Notes: generated from the sequence alone by a model not told the origin. Numbered from the stretch's first letter, positions 1 through 9,395 are shown. The stretch: 64,000 nucleotides of DNA from Halobacillus salinus (GCF_004684905.1 NZ_SRJC01000003.1:299415-363414); one strand, 5' to 3'. Numbers and translations: made by a program.

Positions 1-100
1 TGGAAGAGGCGATCCGCTTCCACCAACTCGATTGAAGGTGCTGATTCATCAAAGACGTCGCTTCTTGTTCTTCAATAGAACCTTTCAGATAGTTGCTCAT
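1..100 (-). CDS. Unidentified protein, N-terminal 33 residues only (cut by window edge)
   Basis: The first 33 codons of a gene that continues beyond position 1; it begins MSNYLKGSIEEQEA. A GAGGGA ribosome binding site lies just upstream and the start is only 10 nt after the stop of the symporter gene, so it is the next gene of the same operon. The visible residues are hydrophilic, with no signal peptide, and I do not recognise the family. By context it should take part in using the same solute as the phosphorylase and glycerate kinase, but that is inference. Confidence 0.6.
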   Translation of the reverse strand, partial: MSNYLKGSIEEQEATSLMNQHLQSSWWKRIASS

Positions 101-110
101 CCAATCCCTC

Positions 111-1736
111 CTATAGATTCTGAAGATAAAGTAAGAACGCAATCACGATGAAGAAGTAGATCACTAGATAGATCGGCCATCTCTTCGTATCTTTCACTTC
201 TTCCCCTTCTTCTACAGTACTTGCCGCTTCCGAACGGCTCTTCACGGCCTGTTGTACATTCTTATTTTGCATATTAATCGTCAATCCTTCTACTTTTTCA
301 GCAGATGGAGCTTTGAAAAGAAGGCTGACAGCATAACCGACAGCGACGGCTACAACCGCTCCGACGAAGTTGTTCCATAGCCAAGAAACGTTACCGAAAG
401 CCGTGACCATCCAAACAGAAATCATGCCGGCGATTACACCAGCGAACGCACCAGAACCATTTACACGTCTTGTGAAAATCGCAAGGATGAACACACCAAG
501 CAGTGCACCATAGAAATAGGAACCGACTTTGTTCACCGCTTCGATGACAGGTCCAAGGTTGGAAGCGAAGAAAGCGAACACCGTCGCATAAATTCCCCAT
601 AGAATCGTTGCATAGCGGGAAGCTTTCAAATAGTGCTCCTCTGACGCATTTTTCTTAAAGAACTTACTGTAAAAGTCACGAACAGATACGGCAGATAGCG
701 AGTTCAATGCCGAATCCAAGCTCGACATCGCAGCAGCGAACACACCTGCCATGATCAATCCGGAAATACCGACAGGCAGCTCATTTACTACGAAGCGTGG
801 GAACAACTCGTTCAAGTTGTCGATATTCGGGTCTCCTGCATATTGATAGAAAATGTATAGAAGAACACCAATCAACAAGAACAACAGCATTTGAGGGATC
901 ATCAAGACACCACTCAACACAAGCGAAAGCTTACTCTCACGAATCGACTTACTTGTCAGAACACGCTGGATCTGACTTTGGTCCGTTCCGAAATAGGCAG
1001 CATGAAGGAAGAAACCACCGATCACACCGGCCCAAATGCTGTACTCGACACTCAAATCAAACGAGAAGTCGAGCGACTGCAGCATGCCGGCATCAGATGC
1101 AGTCGACATGACCTCGCCCCATCCACCAGGTACGTTCTGGAAGATGACGAAAACACTGAGTCCAGCACCGATCCATAGCACAACCATTTGAATAACGTCC
1201 GTCCAGATAACAGCACTGATTCCGCCAAGCACCGTGTAAGAAACAGCGATGATCGCCATCAGAATGATCGTTACGTTTACATCAAGCCCTGTTACTACAG
1301 ACAACACTAGCGCCGGCGCATACAAGACAACCCCTGTCGCAAGTCCACGGGCAATTAAGAATAGTCCCGCTGTCAATGTACGCGTTTTCACGTCAAAGCG
1401 ACGTTCTAAATACTCATAAGCCGTGTAAACCTCTGTCTTATAGAAAAATGGCACAATCGTCGCGATCAGGAATGCCATTGCTAACGGAACGTTGATGAAC
1501 GTCGTCATACGTGTCAGTCCACCGTCGTACCCCCAACCGGGCGCCCCGATGAACGTAATCGCACTGGCTTGTGTCGCCATAACGGAAAGGCCGATCGCCC
1601 ACCACGGAATGCTACGCCCACCTAAGAAATAATCCTTCGTCGACTTCTGTTTCTTCCCAAACCAAGCCCCGACAAGAGCTGTACCTAAAATATAGACGAT
1701 GAATATTGCGTAATCGATAAATGTAAAACTGCTCAT
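111..1736 (-). CDS. Sodium:solute symporter (SSS family), putative glucosylglycerate or related solute importer
   Basis: A 541-aa membrane protein with about 13 hydrophobic segments and a charged C-terminal extension before the last segment. The N-terminal part has the SSS hallmark GKKQKSTKDYFLGGRSIPWW, where most members have F/YFLAGR, followed by a helix containing SAITFIGAPGWGYDGG. SSS proteins couple Na+ influx to uptake of sugars, amino acids or organic anions. The start overlaps the glycerate kinase stop (ATGA) and has an AAGGAGG ribosome binding site, so the genes are translationally coupled. Its place behind a GH13_18 phosphorylase and glycerate kinase suggests it imports the phosphorylase substrate. 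The solute cannot be read from the sequence. Confidence 0.88.
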   Translation of the reverse strand: MSSFTFIDYAIFIVYILGTALVGAWFGKKQKSTKDYFLGGRSIPWWAIGLSVMATQASAITFIGAPGWGYDGGLTRMTTFINVPLAMAFLIATIVPFFYKTEVYTAYEYLERRFDVKTRTLTAGLFLIARGLATGVVLYAPALVLSVVTGLDVNVTIILMAIIAVSYTVLGGISAVIWTDVIQMVVLWIGAGLSVFVIFQNVPGGWGEVMSTASDAGMLQSLDFSFDLSVEYSIWAGVIGGFFLHAAYFGTDQSQIQRVLTSKSIRESKLSLVLSGVLMIPQMLLFLLIGVLLYIFYQYAGDPNIDNLNELFPRFVVNELPVGISGLIMAGVFAAAMSSLDSALNSLSAVSVRDFYSKFFKKNASEEHYLKASRYATILWGIYATVFAFFASNLGPVIEAVNKVGSYFYGALLGVFILAIFTRRVNGSGAFAGVIAGMISVWMVTAFGNVSWLWNNFVGAVVAVAVGYAVSLLFKAPSAEKVEGLTINMQNKNVQQAVKSRSEAASTVEEGEEVKDTKRWPIYLVIYFFIVIAFLLYLQNL

Positions 1737-2890
1737 CTCTGTACCTCCTTATGATATTGTCCTGCTATATACACATCCAAGAAACGCTGCACGGCTTTCT
1801 GTAACAACCTCGGTCCGTTCCGCATCGCATCCTCAAGCGTCATCGGTTCATCGACAATCGGCAGAACAGCCGTTACATCAGACTGCGTGCGGATGTCCGC
1901 TTCATCGTCGATCTTACCGGCAAAAGCAATACACGGAACGTCGTATCGTTTCGCCAACGTCGCAACACCACTCGGCCCTTTTCCATATAGCGTCTGGCGG
2001 TCGAATTTGCCTTCACCTGTCAGAACGAAGTCCGATGACGCAACCACTTCTTCTAACTTCCCTAGTTCCGCAATCAGGTCAAATCCGCTTTTCACAGAAG
2101 CATCCGCTAACAAACTACTTAACGTAAATCCGATGCCACCTGCAGCACCACTGCCTTCCGCTTCGCGTCGATCGACGCCGCTCGCTTTCTGCAAGGCTCC
2201 GGCATAGCGACTCATCCCACGTTCGAAAGCTTCCAGCTGATCAGGCTGGACCCCTTTTTGCGGACCGAAAACATGAACAGCACCCGAAACACCGAGCAGA
2301 GGATTCGTCACATCTGAAGCGATCGTCCACTTCACCTCTTGAACCCGAGAGTCCATATCGGCTAAATTGATAGCGTCCACATGACGCAGCGCCCCGCCGT
2401 TCATCGTCAGCTCCTGTTTCTTTTCATTGAAAAAATGGACACCGAGCGCCTGAAAGCATCCGGTACCAGCATCCACTGTCGCGCTTCCGCCGAGTCCGAG
2501 GATAATCTCTCGTGCCCCTTTATCGAGAGCCGACTTAATCAGCTGTCCCGTTCCAAATGTGGAAGCTTGATGAGGGTCAAGCTCCGTTTCGTGAAGGAGC
2601 GGAAGCCCGGAGGCTGCGGCCACCTCAATGACCGCCAGCTTGTCCGACTCAATCCATCCATATGACGCATTCACTTCTCGTCCTAACGGATCCCGAACCC
2701 TTTCAGTGATCTTCTCACCATCCAAAATCTCGCCCAGTGCATCGACTGTCCCTTCTCCTCCGTCCGCAATCGGAACAGCCTGGACTTCAGATGAGGCATC
2801 GAACGCATGGATACCTTCCCTAAGAGCAGCACACGCTTCAGCACTTGTCATCGAGCCTTTGAAGGAATCCGGTGCAAGTAAAAATCTCAT
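1733..2890 (-). CDS. glxK: Glycerate kinase (GlxK/GarK family, glycerate 2-kinase)
   Basis: A 385-aa protein of the usual family length, with N-terminal APDSFKGSMTS, the DGGEGTVDAL motif, GLGGSATVDAGTG near residue 135 and LTGEGKFDRQT near residue 295. This family (class I glycerate kinases) phosphorylates D-glycerate with ATP, giving 2-phosphoglycerate for lower glycolysis. The gene lies 4 nt behind the phosphorylase gene, whose stop is inside this gene's GGAGGAATAAGGCG ribosome-binding region, and overlaps the symporter start. In this operon it would use the glycerate set free by phosphorolysis of glucosylglycerate. The family assignment is firm; the source of glycerate is inferred. Confidence 0.92.
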   Translation of the reverse strand: MRFLLAPDSFKGSMTSAEACAALREGIHAFDASSEVQAVPIADGGEGTVDALGEILDGEKITERVRDPLGREVNASYGWIESDKLAVIEVAAASGLPLLHETELDPHQASTFGTGQLIKSALDKGAREIILGLGGSATVDAGTGCFQALGVHFFNEKKQELTMNGGALRHVDAINLADMDSRVQEVKWTIASDVTNPLLGVSGAVHVFGPQKGVQPDQLEAFERGMSRYAGALQKASGVDRREAEGSGAAGGIGFTLSSLLADASVKSGFDLIAELGKLEEVVASSDFVLTGEGKFDRQTLYGKGPSGVATLAKRYDVPCIAFAGKIDDEADIRTQSDVTAVLPIVDEPMTLEDAMRNGPRLLQKAVQRFLDVYIAGQYHKEVQR

Positions 2891-2894
2891 CGCC

Positions 2895-4577
2895 TTATTC
2901 CTCCTTCAGCCAAATCGCTTGGTACGGATCGAGCTCCAGTTCATCCGTCTCGACACGCTGTCCACTCATCACATCCACTCCGCTGAACGAATCAGATAGC
3001 GCAACGGATTGACCAGATACGTTAACGAGCACCGTCACTTGCTCCCCTTGATACGAACGCTTGATAGCGAAGACTCGTTCATCCAAGAAAAGAACGTCCT
3101 GCTCAGCATTCGGATGAAAGGCTGTCTCCTGTTTGCGCTTCTCGATCCGGGACAGTAGCTCATGGAAGACTCGACCGCGTCGGCTGTCTTCTTGATCCAA
3201 CTCGGACTCTACCTCCTCTACCTGAAGTGATTCACGATTGATCGAACGGGCACGTCCTGTCTCTTCGACACCTGCCTGGTCATTGAGCGAACCTAGTAAA
3301 CTATGAACATAGATCCCAGGCACCCCTTTTACCGATAATAGAATCGTTTGAGCGGCAAGGAAGCGTTCCACGTTCTTCTCCACAGAATCATCGGCATTTT
3401 CTAACGCACTGTAGTAATTGATGTTCAGCTCATAAGGACTCTCCGTTCCATCACCGTTGTTCTTATAAGAAACACGGCCGCCCCGTCCCTTCGTCGTCTC
3501 CACCATCTCTTCAATCGTCGCTTCATCAAGAATCCCTTCGACAGGTCGCAGGCCGATTCCGTCGTGAGAAGCGAGGAAGTTAAAGAAGCTTGTATGCTCC
3601 GTTGTCGGCTCTAACGCATCCGCCCATTCCGACAAGTGACGCGCGTTACCGGATAAGAAAGTGTGCAACGTAAGCGGTGGTAGCGGGAATTGATAGACCA
3701 TATGCGCTTCGTTGTAGCCGTTTCCGAAATAGCTGATGTTCTCTTTATGCGGCACATTCGTCTCGGTGATGATGATCGTTCCAGGCGACACCTCTTCCAG
3801 AACATCGCGCATCACTTGAACGATCCGGTGCGTTTCTTCTAAGTGGATACTCGTTGTGTTCAACCGCTTCCACAGAAAACCGATTGCGTCGAGGCGCAAA
3901 TAACGCGCTCCATTTTTCACGTATTGAAGCAGGATATCCAGTATGGCGATGAATAGTTCTTCACTCTCAAAGTTCAGATCGATCTGATCGTCACTGAACG
4001 TCGTCCAAACATGCTTCTCTCCGTCCTTATGGTCCACTTTTGTCAAAAGAGGAAGAGCTCTCGGGCGTACGATCGAACTGTAATCCGCATCCGGATCCGC
4101 TTCTACAAAATAGTTCTGGTACGCTTCCTCACCCTCCAGGTACTTCTGGAACCAGTCACTCTTCCGGGAAATGTGGTTGATGACCGCATCGAACATCAAG
4201 TCGTACTGTCCGGCCAGATCATGAACATCCTCCCAATCTCCTAAATCCTCACGAACCTTTTCATAGTCTTGAACGGAAAAACCGTCATCCGAAGTGTAAG
4301 GATAGAAAGGAAGAATATGAACAGAATTTATGACCTGTCCTACATATTCATTCAAGAACGAACGTAATGTCTGAAGCGGATTCTGCTTGTCCCCGACAAT
4401 CGAATCACCGTACGTAATCAACATCACATCTTCTTGATCGACCCAATCTTTCTTCTGAGCAGATAGTTGATAGGATTCTTTCAAGTCTTGAACCGCTTTC
4501 ATAATGCGGCGTCCTTTTTCTTCACCGTAGACAAAAACGAGATTATCTTCTATACGTTGTGCTGTAGTTTGTGTCAT
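2895..4577 (-). CDS. GH13_18 sugar phosphorylase, probable glucosylglycerate phosphorylase
   Basis: A 560-aa alpha-amylase-superfamily protein of the sucrose phosphorylase subfamily. It carries LPFYPYTSDDGFSVQDY near residue 90, the nucleophile motif RLDAIGF near 230, the acid/base motif ITETNVPH near 270 and the transition-state region ASHDGIG near 340. Sucrose phosphorylases are about 490 aa; the longer form resembles the glucosylglycerate phosphorylases (Meiothermus enzyme, E. coli YcjM), which give glucose 1-phosphate plus glycerate. A glycerate kinase directly downstream and a CdaR-type regulator upstream support that substrate. I chose the ATG preceded by GGAGGGTG over a TTG five codons upstream. 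Sucrose or glucosylglycerol as the substrate cannot be excluded. Confidence 0.85.
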   Translation of the reverse strand: MTQTTAQRIEDNLVFVYGEEKGRRIMKAVQDLKESYQLSAQKKDWVDQEDVMLITYGDSIVGDKQNPLQTLRSFLNEYVGQVINSVHILPFYPYTSDDGFSVQDYEKVREDLGDWEDVHDLAGQYDLMFDAVINHISRKSDWFQKYLEGEEAYQNYFVEADPDADYSSIVRPRALPLLTKVDHKDGEKHVWTTFSDDQIDLNFESEELFIAILDILLQYVKNGARYLRLDAIGFLWKRLNTTSIHLEETHRIVQVMRDVLEEVSPGTIIITETNVPHKENISYFGNGYNEAHMVYQFPLPPLTLHTFLSGNARHLSEWADALEPTTEHTSFFNFLASHDGIGLRPVEGILDEATIEEMVETTKGRGGRVSYKNNGDGTESPYELNINYYSALENADDSVEKNVERFLAAQTILLSVKGVPGIYVHSLLGSLNDQAGVEETGRARSINRESLQVEEVESELDQEDSRRGRVFHELLSRIEKRKQETAFHPNAEQDVLFLDERVFAIKRSYQGEQVTVLVNVSGQSVALSDSFSGVDVMSGQRVETDELELDPYQAIWLKEE

Positions 4578-4596
4578 CGTTTCACCCTCCAAAGTA

Positions 4597-4672
4597 TGGT
4601 AACGCTATCATAAAATATAAAACGCTTCCATACTATGGTACACAAGACAAAATAGAAGAACTTCAAACGCTT
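4597..4672 (-). promoter_or_regulatory. Three direct cre/operator-like AACGCT(T/A) sites upstream of the phosphorylase operon
   Basis: AAACGCTT occurs at 4620-4627 and 4665-4672 and TAACGCTA at 4600-4607. The last lies in TGATAGCGTTACCA (minus strand, 4597-4610), one mismatch from the CcpA cre consensus. They sit in the 110 bp between the regulator terminator and the phosphorylase start. They could be CcpA or regulator sites; the assignment is tentative. Confidence 0.4.
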
Positions 4673-4691
4673 CAATTTAGTACATAAAACA

Positions 4692-4717
4692 AACGCACTC
4701 TAAAGAAAGAGTGCGTT
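4692..4717 (-). terminator. Hairpin terminator after the CdaR-like gene
   Basis: ACGCACTCT pairs with AGAGTGCGT around a short A-rich loop, overlapping the stop codon. On the minus strand it is followed by a moderately T-rich TTTGTTTTA. Confidence 0.65.
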
Positions 4718-5907
4718 CAGCTAGAATGATAGAAAGCGATCGCAATTTGGATGAGCGTGGAATCCCGATGACTCCGCGGGTCGAGCCCCGTCATATCCGT
4801 GAATTTGTTCAGTCGATACTGCAACGTGTTCTTATGAATATGCAAAGCGTCGGAAGCTTTGGTGATCGAACCATTATGCTGATAAAAGACTTGCAGCAAC
4901 CCCAAGTACTCGTCCAAGTTTTTGAACTGATCCGGTTTCAGCTTCTGCTCGACGAAACGCTCCCGGACAGCTAGCGGCACATCATAGACAAACGATTCAA
5001 TTCCGAGATCATCGTAAAAGTAATGCCTGTGCCCATTATCCACACCATACCTCAGCGCCCTGTCCGCTTTCTCGATCGACTTCCGCATCTCACCCGGTCT
5101 CGTGCAGACGTCCCCGATCCCGGCGACGCTTTGCTGTTGATACATATGTAAGAGTGCTTGCTGAATCTCGTCCAACCGGTGCACGACCGACTTCCTGATG
5201 CCTTCCTGTGATTGTTGATCATTCACCGACAATAACAAAATATATCGGGCGCTATCACGCGGCAGAAGGATGTGTTCATGTTTCTCCGGAAAATGACGTT
5301 CGATCAATCGGACAAGCGATTTACGGTAACGCTGCATGTTCACTTCTTCCTTCACACCGACTTTTTCATTCTTGATCCGTTCATACCACTCATTCTGGAA
5401 ATCTTTCATCTCCAAGATCACCGCAATCCTCGACTTATGGATATTGATCCCGAACATCCAACCACGAGTGGCGAATAGTTTCTCATCTTCATAGTTCCGT
5501 TGGATCCACTCCTGTACAAAAGCCTCGCGCGCCTGCGCTTCCAGTTCATCCTGTTCGTCCAAGTAGGCTTCCTTTACAAGAATCTCCGTCATGCGTTGCA
5601 GTAACTTACCGAACTGCTGGACCTCCTCCGGTGCCCCCGTTATTCCGATGACGCCGATCACTTGATTGTTGAGGGAAACAGGCAAATTCACTCCCGGCTT
5701 TGCGCCCTCGTATTGCTGGCCGGAATCGATGACGACTTCCTTCTTCCGGCGTAGCACCTCTACTGCCCCTTCATGGAAATCGCCTATTCTAGAAGCATCC
5801 AGGCTCGCAATGATCAATCCTTCTTCATCCATGAAGTTGACGTTGTGATTCATGATCGACACAGCCTCTTCTACAATCGACTGCGCCACCTCTTTTGAAA
5901 TAAGCAT
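4717..5907 (-). CDS. cdaR: CdaR-family transcriptional regulator (sugar diacid recognition and PucR-type HTH)
   Basis: A 396-aa protein. Residues 1-130 resemble the sugar-diacid recognition domain (MLISKEVAQSIVEEAVSIMN, GVIGITG), followed by a central region and a C-terminal PucR-type helix-turn-helix (ASDALHIHKNTLQYRLN, near 350-370). E. coli CdaR activates glucarate and galactarate genes in response to sugar acids including glycerate, which fits regulation of a glycerate-producing operon. It is transcribed in the same direction as the operon, 140 bp upstream, and has its own terminator. The ligand is inferred. Confidence 0.88.
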   Translation of the reverse strand: MLISKEVAQSIVEEAVSIMNHNVNFMDEEGLIIASLDASRIGDFHEGAVEVLRRKKEVVIDSGQQYEGAKPGVNLPVSLNNQVIGVIGITGAPEEVQQFGKLLQRMTEILVKEAYLDEQDELEAQAREAFVQEWIQRNYEDEKLFATRGWMFGINIHKSRIAVILEMKDFQNEWYERIKNEKVGVKEEVNMQRYRKSLVRLIERHFPEKHEHILLPRDSARYILLLSVNDQQSQEGIRKSVVHRLDEIQQALLHMYQQQSVAGIGDVCTRPGEMRKSIEKADRALRYGVDNGHRHYFYDDLGIESFVYDVPLAVRERFVEQKLKPDQFKNLDEYLGLLQVFYQHNGSITKASDALHIHKNTLQYRLNKFTDMTGLDPRSHRDSTLIQIAIAFYHSS

Positions 5908-5940
5908 ACCGCTCTCTCCCCTTCTCCGTTTATTATATAT

Positions 5941-5960
5941 GGGGACAGGGACTTTGTCCC
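5941..5960. repeat. Short GGGACA/TGTCCC inverted repeat
   Basis: A 20-nt palindromic element (GGGGACAGGG then ACTTTGTCCC) in the gap between the pdxA2 terminator and the regulator gene. It resembles the window-wide GGGGACGGTTCT family in its first bases but diverges after GGGGAC. It may be a sister repeat family. Confidence 0.5.
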
Positions 5961-5994
5961 ACTATTGATCATGATAGGTTTTTGAAATAAAAAA

Positions 5995-6018
5995 AAGATT
6001 CCTCCTAGGAGGAATCTT
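5995..6018 (-). terminator. Rho-independent terminator of the acid-sugar operon
   Basis: A perfect palindrome AAGATTCCTCCTAGGAGGAATCTT overlaps the pdxA2 stop codon and is followed on the minus strand by a run of T. This closes the permease-kinase-pdxA2 transcript. Confidence 0.9.
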
Positions 6019-7021
6019 ATCTTCTAACACGCTGCGGTGCCAGTTCAATAGCCTGATTCATAGCTTCAAGCATGCTTTTTTCATCCGCAATGCCTTTACC
6101 AGCAATATCAAACGCTGTACCGTGATCGACACTTGTACGAATGATCGGGAGTCCGACGGTGATGTTCACACCGGCTTCCAGTCCCAATACTTTGATTGGG
6201 CCGTGCCCCTGATCATGATACATGGCTACCACAATATCAAAATCACCACGTACTGCTCTAAAGAATAATGTGTCAGCCGGTAAAGGACCTACAACCTCAA
6301 TATCCTCTGCCTGAGCTCGTTCCACTGCCGGAATGATTTTTTGTTCTTCTTCTCCGTACCCGAACAATCCATTTTCTCCAGCATGAGGATTGATTCCACA
6401 AACAGCGATTCTTGGTTGGTCAATTCCAGATTTACTCAGCGTGTCGTGTGCCATCTTTATTACGTTATACACTCTATTCGGCTCAATACGATCTATCGCA
6501 TCACGTAGTCCGATATGAGTCGTAACGTGTATCACTTTTAATTTCGGAGAAGACAGCATCATGGCATAATCTTCTGTTTCCGTCATTTGAGCAAGTATCT
6601 CTGTATGCCCCGGATACTGATGACCACCTTTGTGTAAAGCTTCCTTATTCAAAGGCGCTGTACATATGGCGTCGATCTTATTCTGCTTCGCTAAATCAAT
6701 TGCAGCTTTCAAATATTCAAATGCCGCATGCCCAGCCTGTTCAGATACAGTACCTTGCTCTAAATCTTCAGGTAACAAGTCTAAGTCTAAACATAGGACC
6801 TTACCCTTTTGCTCTTCTATTTCCTCATCAAACGAAACCACACTAACTTCGAGATTCGCATTCAATTGTTCGGAAGCTCGATACAGTGCTTTGGCATCAC
6901 CGATTACGACCGGGATAGCCTGTTCGAGAATTTCTTCCTGTTGTAAAGCTTTCACAATAATCTCCGGGCCAACGCCTGCAGCATCACCCATAGTGATACC
7001 GATTACTGGTTTCTCGGTCAA
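6017..7021 (-). CDS. pdxA2: PdxA2-type 4-phospho-D-threonate/erythronate 3-dehydrogenase
   Basis: A 334-aa PdxA-family NAD-dependent dehydrogenase. It shows MGDAAGVGPEIIVKAL at the N-terminus, TAPLNKEALHKGG near residue 140 and the metal/substrate motifs YHDQGHGPIKVLG and RTSVDHGTAFDIAG in the C-terminal third. PdxA2 proteins next to DUF1537 kinases oxidise 4-phospho-threonate or 4-phospho-erythronate with decarboxylation to dihydroxyacetone phosphate, instead of acting in vitamin B6 synthesis. The start is a TTG 9 nt after GAGGGGAG and lies within the last 38 nt of the kinase gene, so the two are coupled. Threonate versus erythronate cannot be decided here. Confidence 0.9.
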   Translation of the reverse strand: MTEKPVIGITMGDAAGVGPEIIVKALQQEEILEQAIPVVIGDAKALYRASEQLNANLEVSVVSFDEEIEEQKGKVLCLDLDLLPEDLEQGTVSEQAGHAAFEYLKAAIDLAKQNKIDAICTAPLNKEALHKGGHQYPGHTEILAQMTETEDYAMMLSSPKLKVIHVTTHIGLRDAIDRIEPNRVYNVIKMAHDTLSKSGIDQPRIAVCGINPHAGENGLFGYGEEEQKIIPAVERAQAEDIEVVGPLPADTLFFRAVRGDFDIVVAMYHDQGHGPIKVLGLEAGVNITVGLPIIRTSVDHGTAFDIAGKGIADEKSMLEAMNQAIELAPQRVRR

Positions 7022-8315
7022 CTCGTTCCACTCCCCTCAATGTTTCTATTGCCGAATAAATGGAGCTTTCTTTCCCGAAAGCGCCCGCTTTGGTCACAAC
7101 CTGAATAGGACGCTCAATCCCCAATAAGTGACCAGAAGGGATCCCCGCTTCCATCTGATAACTTAAACTGATGCCTGTTGCACCCAAGCTTTTCGCTACA
7201 TCTTTAGCTGTATCTCCTCCGGTCAGTACCAAAGAATTCAGTTCTTTTACTTGTTCAACAATTTTTTTCGTCATTGCCCCCAAGGCAGACGATATCTTCT
7301 TGCCGATCTCTAATTTGCTCAATCCTAAGGAGCTCGCTTCCATTAGGACTCTCTCTCTTACTTCTATATTAGAAGGGACATAGAGCACCACATCTTCTCC
7401 ATTACGCAACGAGCGTACGCTATCCTCTATATACCCTTCTTCTTTCATAGACCAATCTCCTGAGAAAATTTCTTCAGTACGAACCAGTAGAGGACGGATT
7501 CCCGGTTGATCGACGGCATAACCGACTTGAGTTTGGGTGATTTGGGATAAACTCCCGCACACTGTAAGAACAGGTCCTCTTTCAGAATGCTTATTTGTAA
7601 CACTTTCTTCTTTTTCAATTCCCAATACTTCAGGAAGAACCTCGGCCAGTCCAGCCGAACCAGCCCAGACGACCTTCTCTGAGAAACGTTGGAACTTCTT
7701 CGCAATTTCATACAGATCATTAGTCGTAACAGCGTCACAGACAACGTATTTCGTTTGATTTTCTTTCCACTTACGTACGCTCTGTTCCTGAACATCCACA
7801 CCTTCATTTAAAAAGTCAGAAGTGATTAAGGCCGCCTCTTCCCCAATTTCATTCTTCAGAAGCGTCGGTAGATGGGATTCCTTCACAGGGTGCTTTGGGT
7901 CCATTGATAATTCTGTATCTGAAACGGGTTCCCCATGCAATTGATGGGATCCCCTTACAGTAGTCCGACCATAGGCTGGAAGCGCTGGCGCTATTACAAT
8001 GAACTCAGGGTTCAATGCGTTTTCCATCGCCTGCAATTCCTTACCAATGTATCCTCTCAGTGTGGAATCCATTTTCTTATATATGTGTTTACACCCATGT
8101 TGTTTTAAAAACTCCGCCGCCTTGAAGGTCTCTTGATAGGCTTCGTTTTCTTGCAATGCCCTTGAATCAGTGTCTATTACAATTGCTTCAGCTGATGACT
8201 CATTGGGTAATTCGAAATAGACAGCCGTATCCAGCCCTTTTTCTTTCAATTGTATGCCACTATCGTTTGCTCCTGTTAGATCGTCAGCAATCATTCCAAA
8301 ACGTAAACTCATCAC
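6984..8315 (-). CDS. dtnK: Four-carbon acid sugar kinase (DUF1537 family, DtnK/DenK-like)
   Basis: A 443-aa protein with the N-terminal substrate domain signature MIADDLTGANDSG and the C-terminal nucleotide-binding part with VLTGGDTAKDV and TKAGAFG. DUF1537 kinases phosphorylate D-threonate, L-threonate or D-erythronate at the 4-OH, and the product feeds PdxA2. It sits 22 nt behind the permease gene and overlaps pdxA2. The start is GTG at 8315 or ATG at 8312, which lie next to each other; GGGGT precedes both. The enzyme class is secure, the stereochemistry of the substrate is not. Confidence 0.9.
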   Translation of the reverse strand: MMSLRFGMIADDLTGANDSGIQLKEKGLDTAVYFELPNESSAEAIVIDTDSRALQENEAYQETFKAAEFLKQHGCKHIYKKMDSTLRGYIGKELQAMENALNPEFIVIAPALPAYGRTTVRGSHQLHGEPVSDTELSMDPKHPVKESHLPTLLKNEIGEEAALITSDFLNEGVDVQEQSVRKWKENQTKYVVCDAVTTNDLYEIAKKFQRFSEKVVWAGSAGLAEVLPEVLGIEKEESVTNKHSERGPVLTVCGSLSQITQTQVGYAVDQPGIRPLLVRTEEIFSGDWSMKEEGYIEDSVRSLRNGEDVVLYVPSNIEVRERVLMEASSLGLSKLEIGKKISSALGAMTKKIVEQVKELNSLVLTGGDTAKDVAKSLGATGISLSYQMEAGIPSGHLLGIERPIQVVTKAGAFGKESSIYSAIETLRGVERVDRETSNRYHYG

Positions 8316-8337
8316 TCATACCCCATTCGATATAAAT

Positions 8338-9339
8338 CTAGGCTGTCACCTTCTCATTTATCTCCTGATAATCTTCAGGTAATTGAACACCTTTCCGCTC
8401 TAAACGCTTCACTAAAAACCCGACAAATATTGGCAGTAGAACAGCCGTCGTTACTGTTGATGCCGCTACTTGGACCGTCGCTAAATCAGCCACACTAGCG
8501 AAGCTTGCATTGGCAGCTGCTATGGCAGCTGGTGTAGCAACCGCGTTACCAGCAGTTGAACCTTCTGCCGCTCCTGCGATCGGATTCCATTTAAAGGCTT
8601 TGAAAGCATAGTACCCAGCTGTACCTGTGATCAACGTCGTAGCAACCCCTAACAACACACCTGACAAACCACCTTCGATGATTTTACCGAAATCAATTCC
8701 CATTCCAAGCGCGAAAGCGAAGAACGGAATTAGCATGGAACTTCCTTGGTCTAAGAAACTTCTCATGTCTTCATCCAGGTTACCCAGTACCATACCCACA
8801 GCAATCGGTAGCAGTACCGCAATGAAAGAAGTTAGAGAGAACAGCCCATCAACGAAGCCCATTGCACCGAAAATCGACAATGCGACCATTGTGAAGAAAG
8901 GACCATCGTTTAGTGCTAGAAGAGAGTACGCCGCACGGTCTGTTTTGTTACCGTACTGTCCTACAATCGCAATGTATAAACCACCATTACTATTAGTCAT
9001 TGCAGCTATGATGGCGATAGGTGCTAGACCTAGCCAAAGCCCATTCTCTCCAGCGAGGAAATAAGCAAGTAGTCCAAACGCTGCACCAACAACCCACTTC
9101 ACGGTAAGTAAAGTTGCCCCTTTACCCAAGCTCACTCCGACAGTTTTCAAATTAATCTGAGCTCCTGTACAAAGTAAGAACAAAGCAATTAATGTGCCAG
9201 CTCCATCTACGAATAGTGCTTGAGTAAAATTACCGATTCGAAGTAAATCTGGCGCTACCGTATTCAATATTGCAGCCAAAAGTAACGGGACAACCATCAT
9301 ACCTCCAGGAATTCTCTCGAGCGTTGCTTTAATTTTCAT
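8338..9339 (-). CDS. KdgT-family 2-keto-3-deoxygluconate-type permease, probable acid-sugar importer
   Basis: A 333-aa integral membrane protein with about 10 hydrophobic segments, beginning MKIKATLERIPGGMMVVPLL, with NSNGGLYIAIVGQYG mid-protein and AAEGSTAGNAVATPAAIAAA near the C-terminus, as in the KdgT family. It is the first gene of the permease-kinase-PdxA2 operon and has an AAGGAGGA ribosome binding site. By context it carries threonate or erythronate. Similar permeases occur beside DUF1537 kinases in other bacteria. Two cre-like sites precede it, suggesting carbon catabolite control. Confidence 0.88.
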   Translation of the reverse strand: MKIKATLERIPGGMMVVPLLLAAILNTVAPDLLRIGNFTQALFVDGAGTLIALFLLCTGAQINLKTVGVSLGKGATLLTVKWVVGAAFGLLAYFLAGENGLWLGLAPIAIIAAMTNSNGGLYIAIVGQYGNKTDRAAYSLLALNDGPFFTMVALSIFGAMGFVDGLFSLTSFIAVLLPIAVGMVLGNLDEDMRSFLDQGSSMLIPFFAFALGMGIDFGKIIEGGLSGVLLGVATTLITGTAGYYAFKAFKWNPIAGAAEGSTAGNAVATPAAIAAANASFASVADLATVQVAASTVTTAVLLPIFVGFLVKRLERKGVQLPEDYQEINEKVTA

Positions 9340-9395
9340 CTTGTCTCCTCCTTCATAATAACAAAAACGTTTAATATTGCAACAACAAAGAATTA

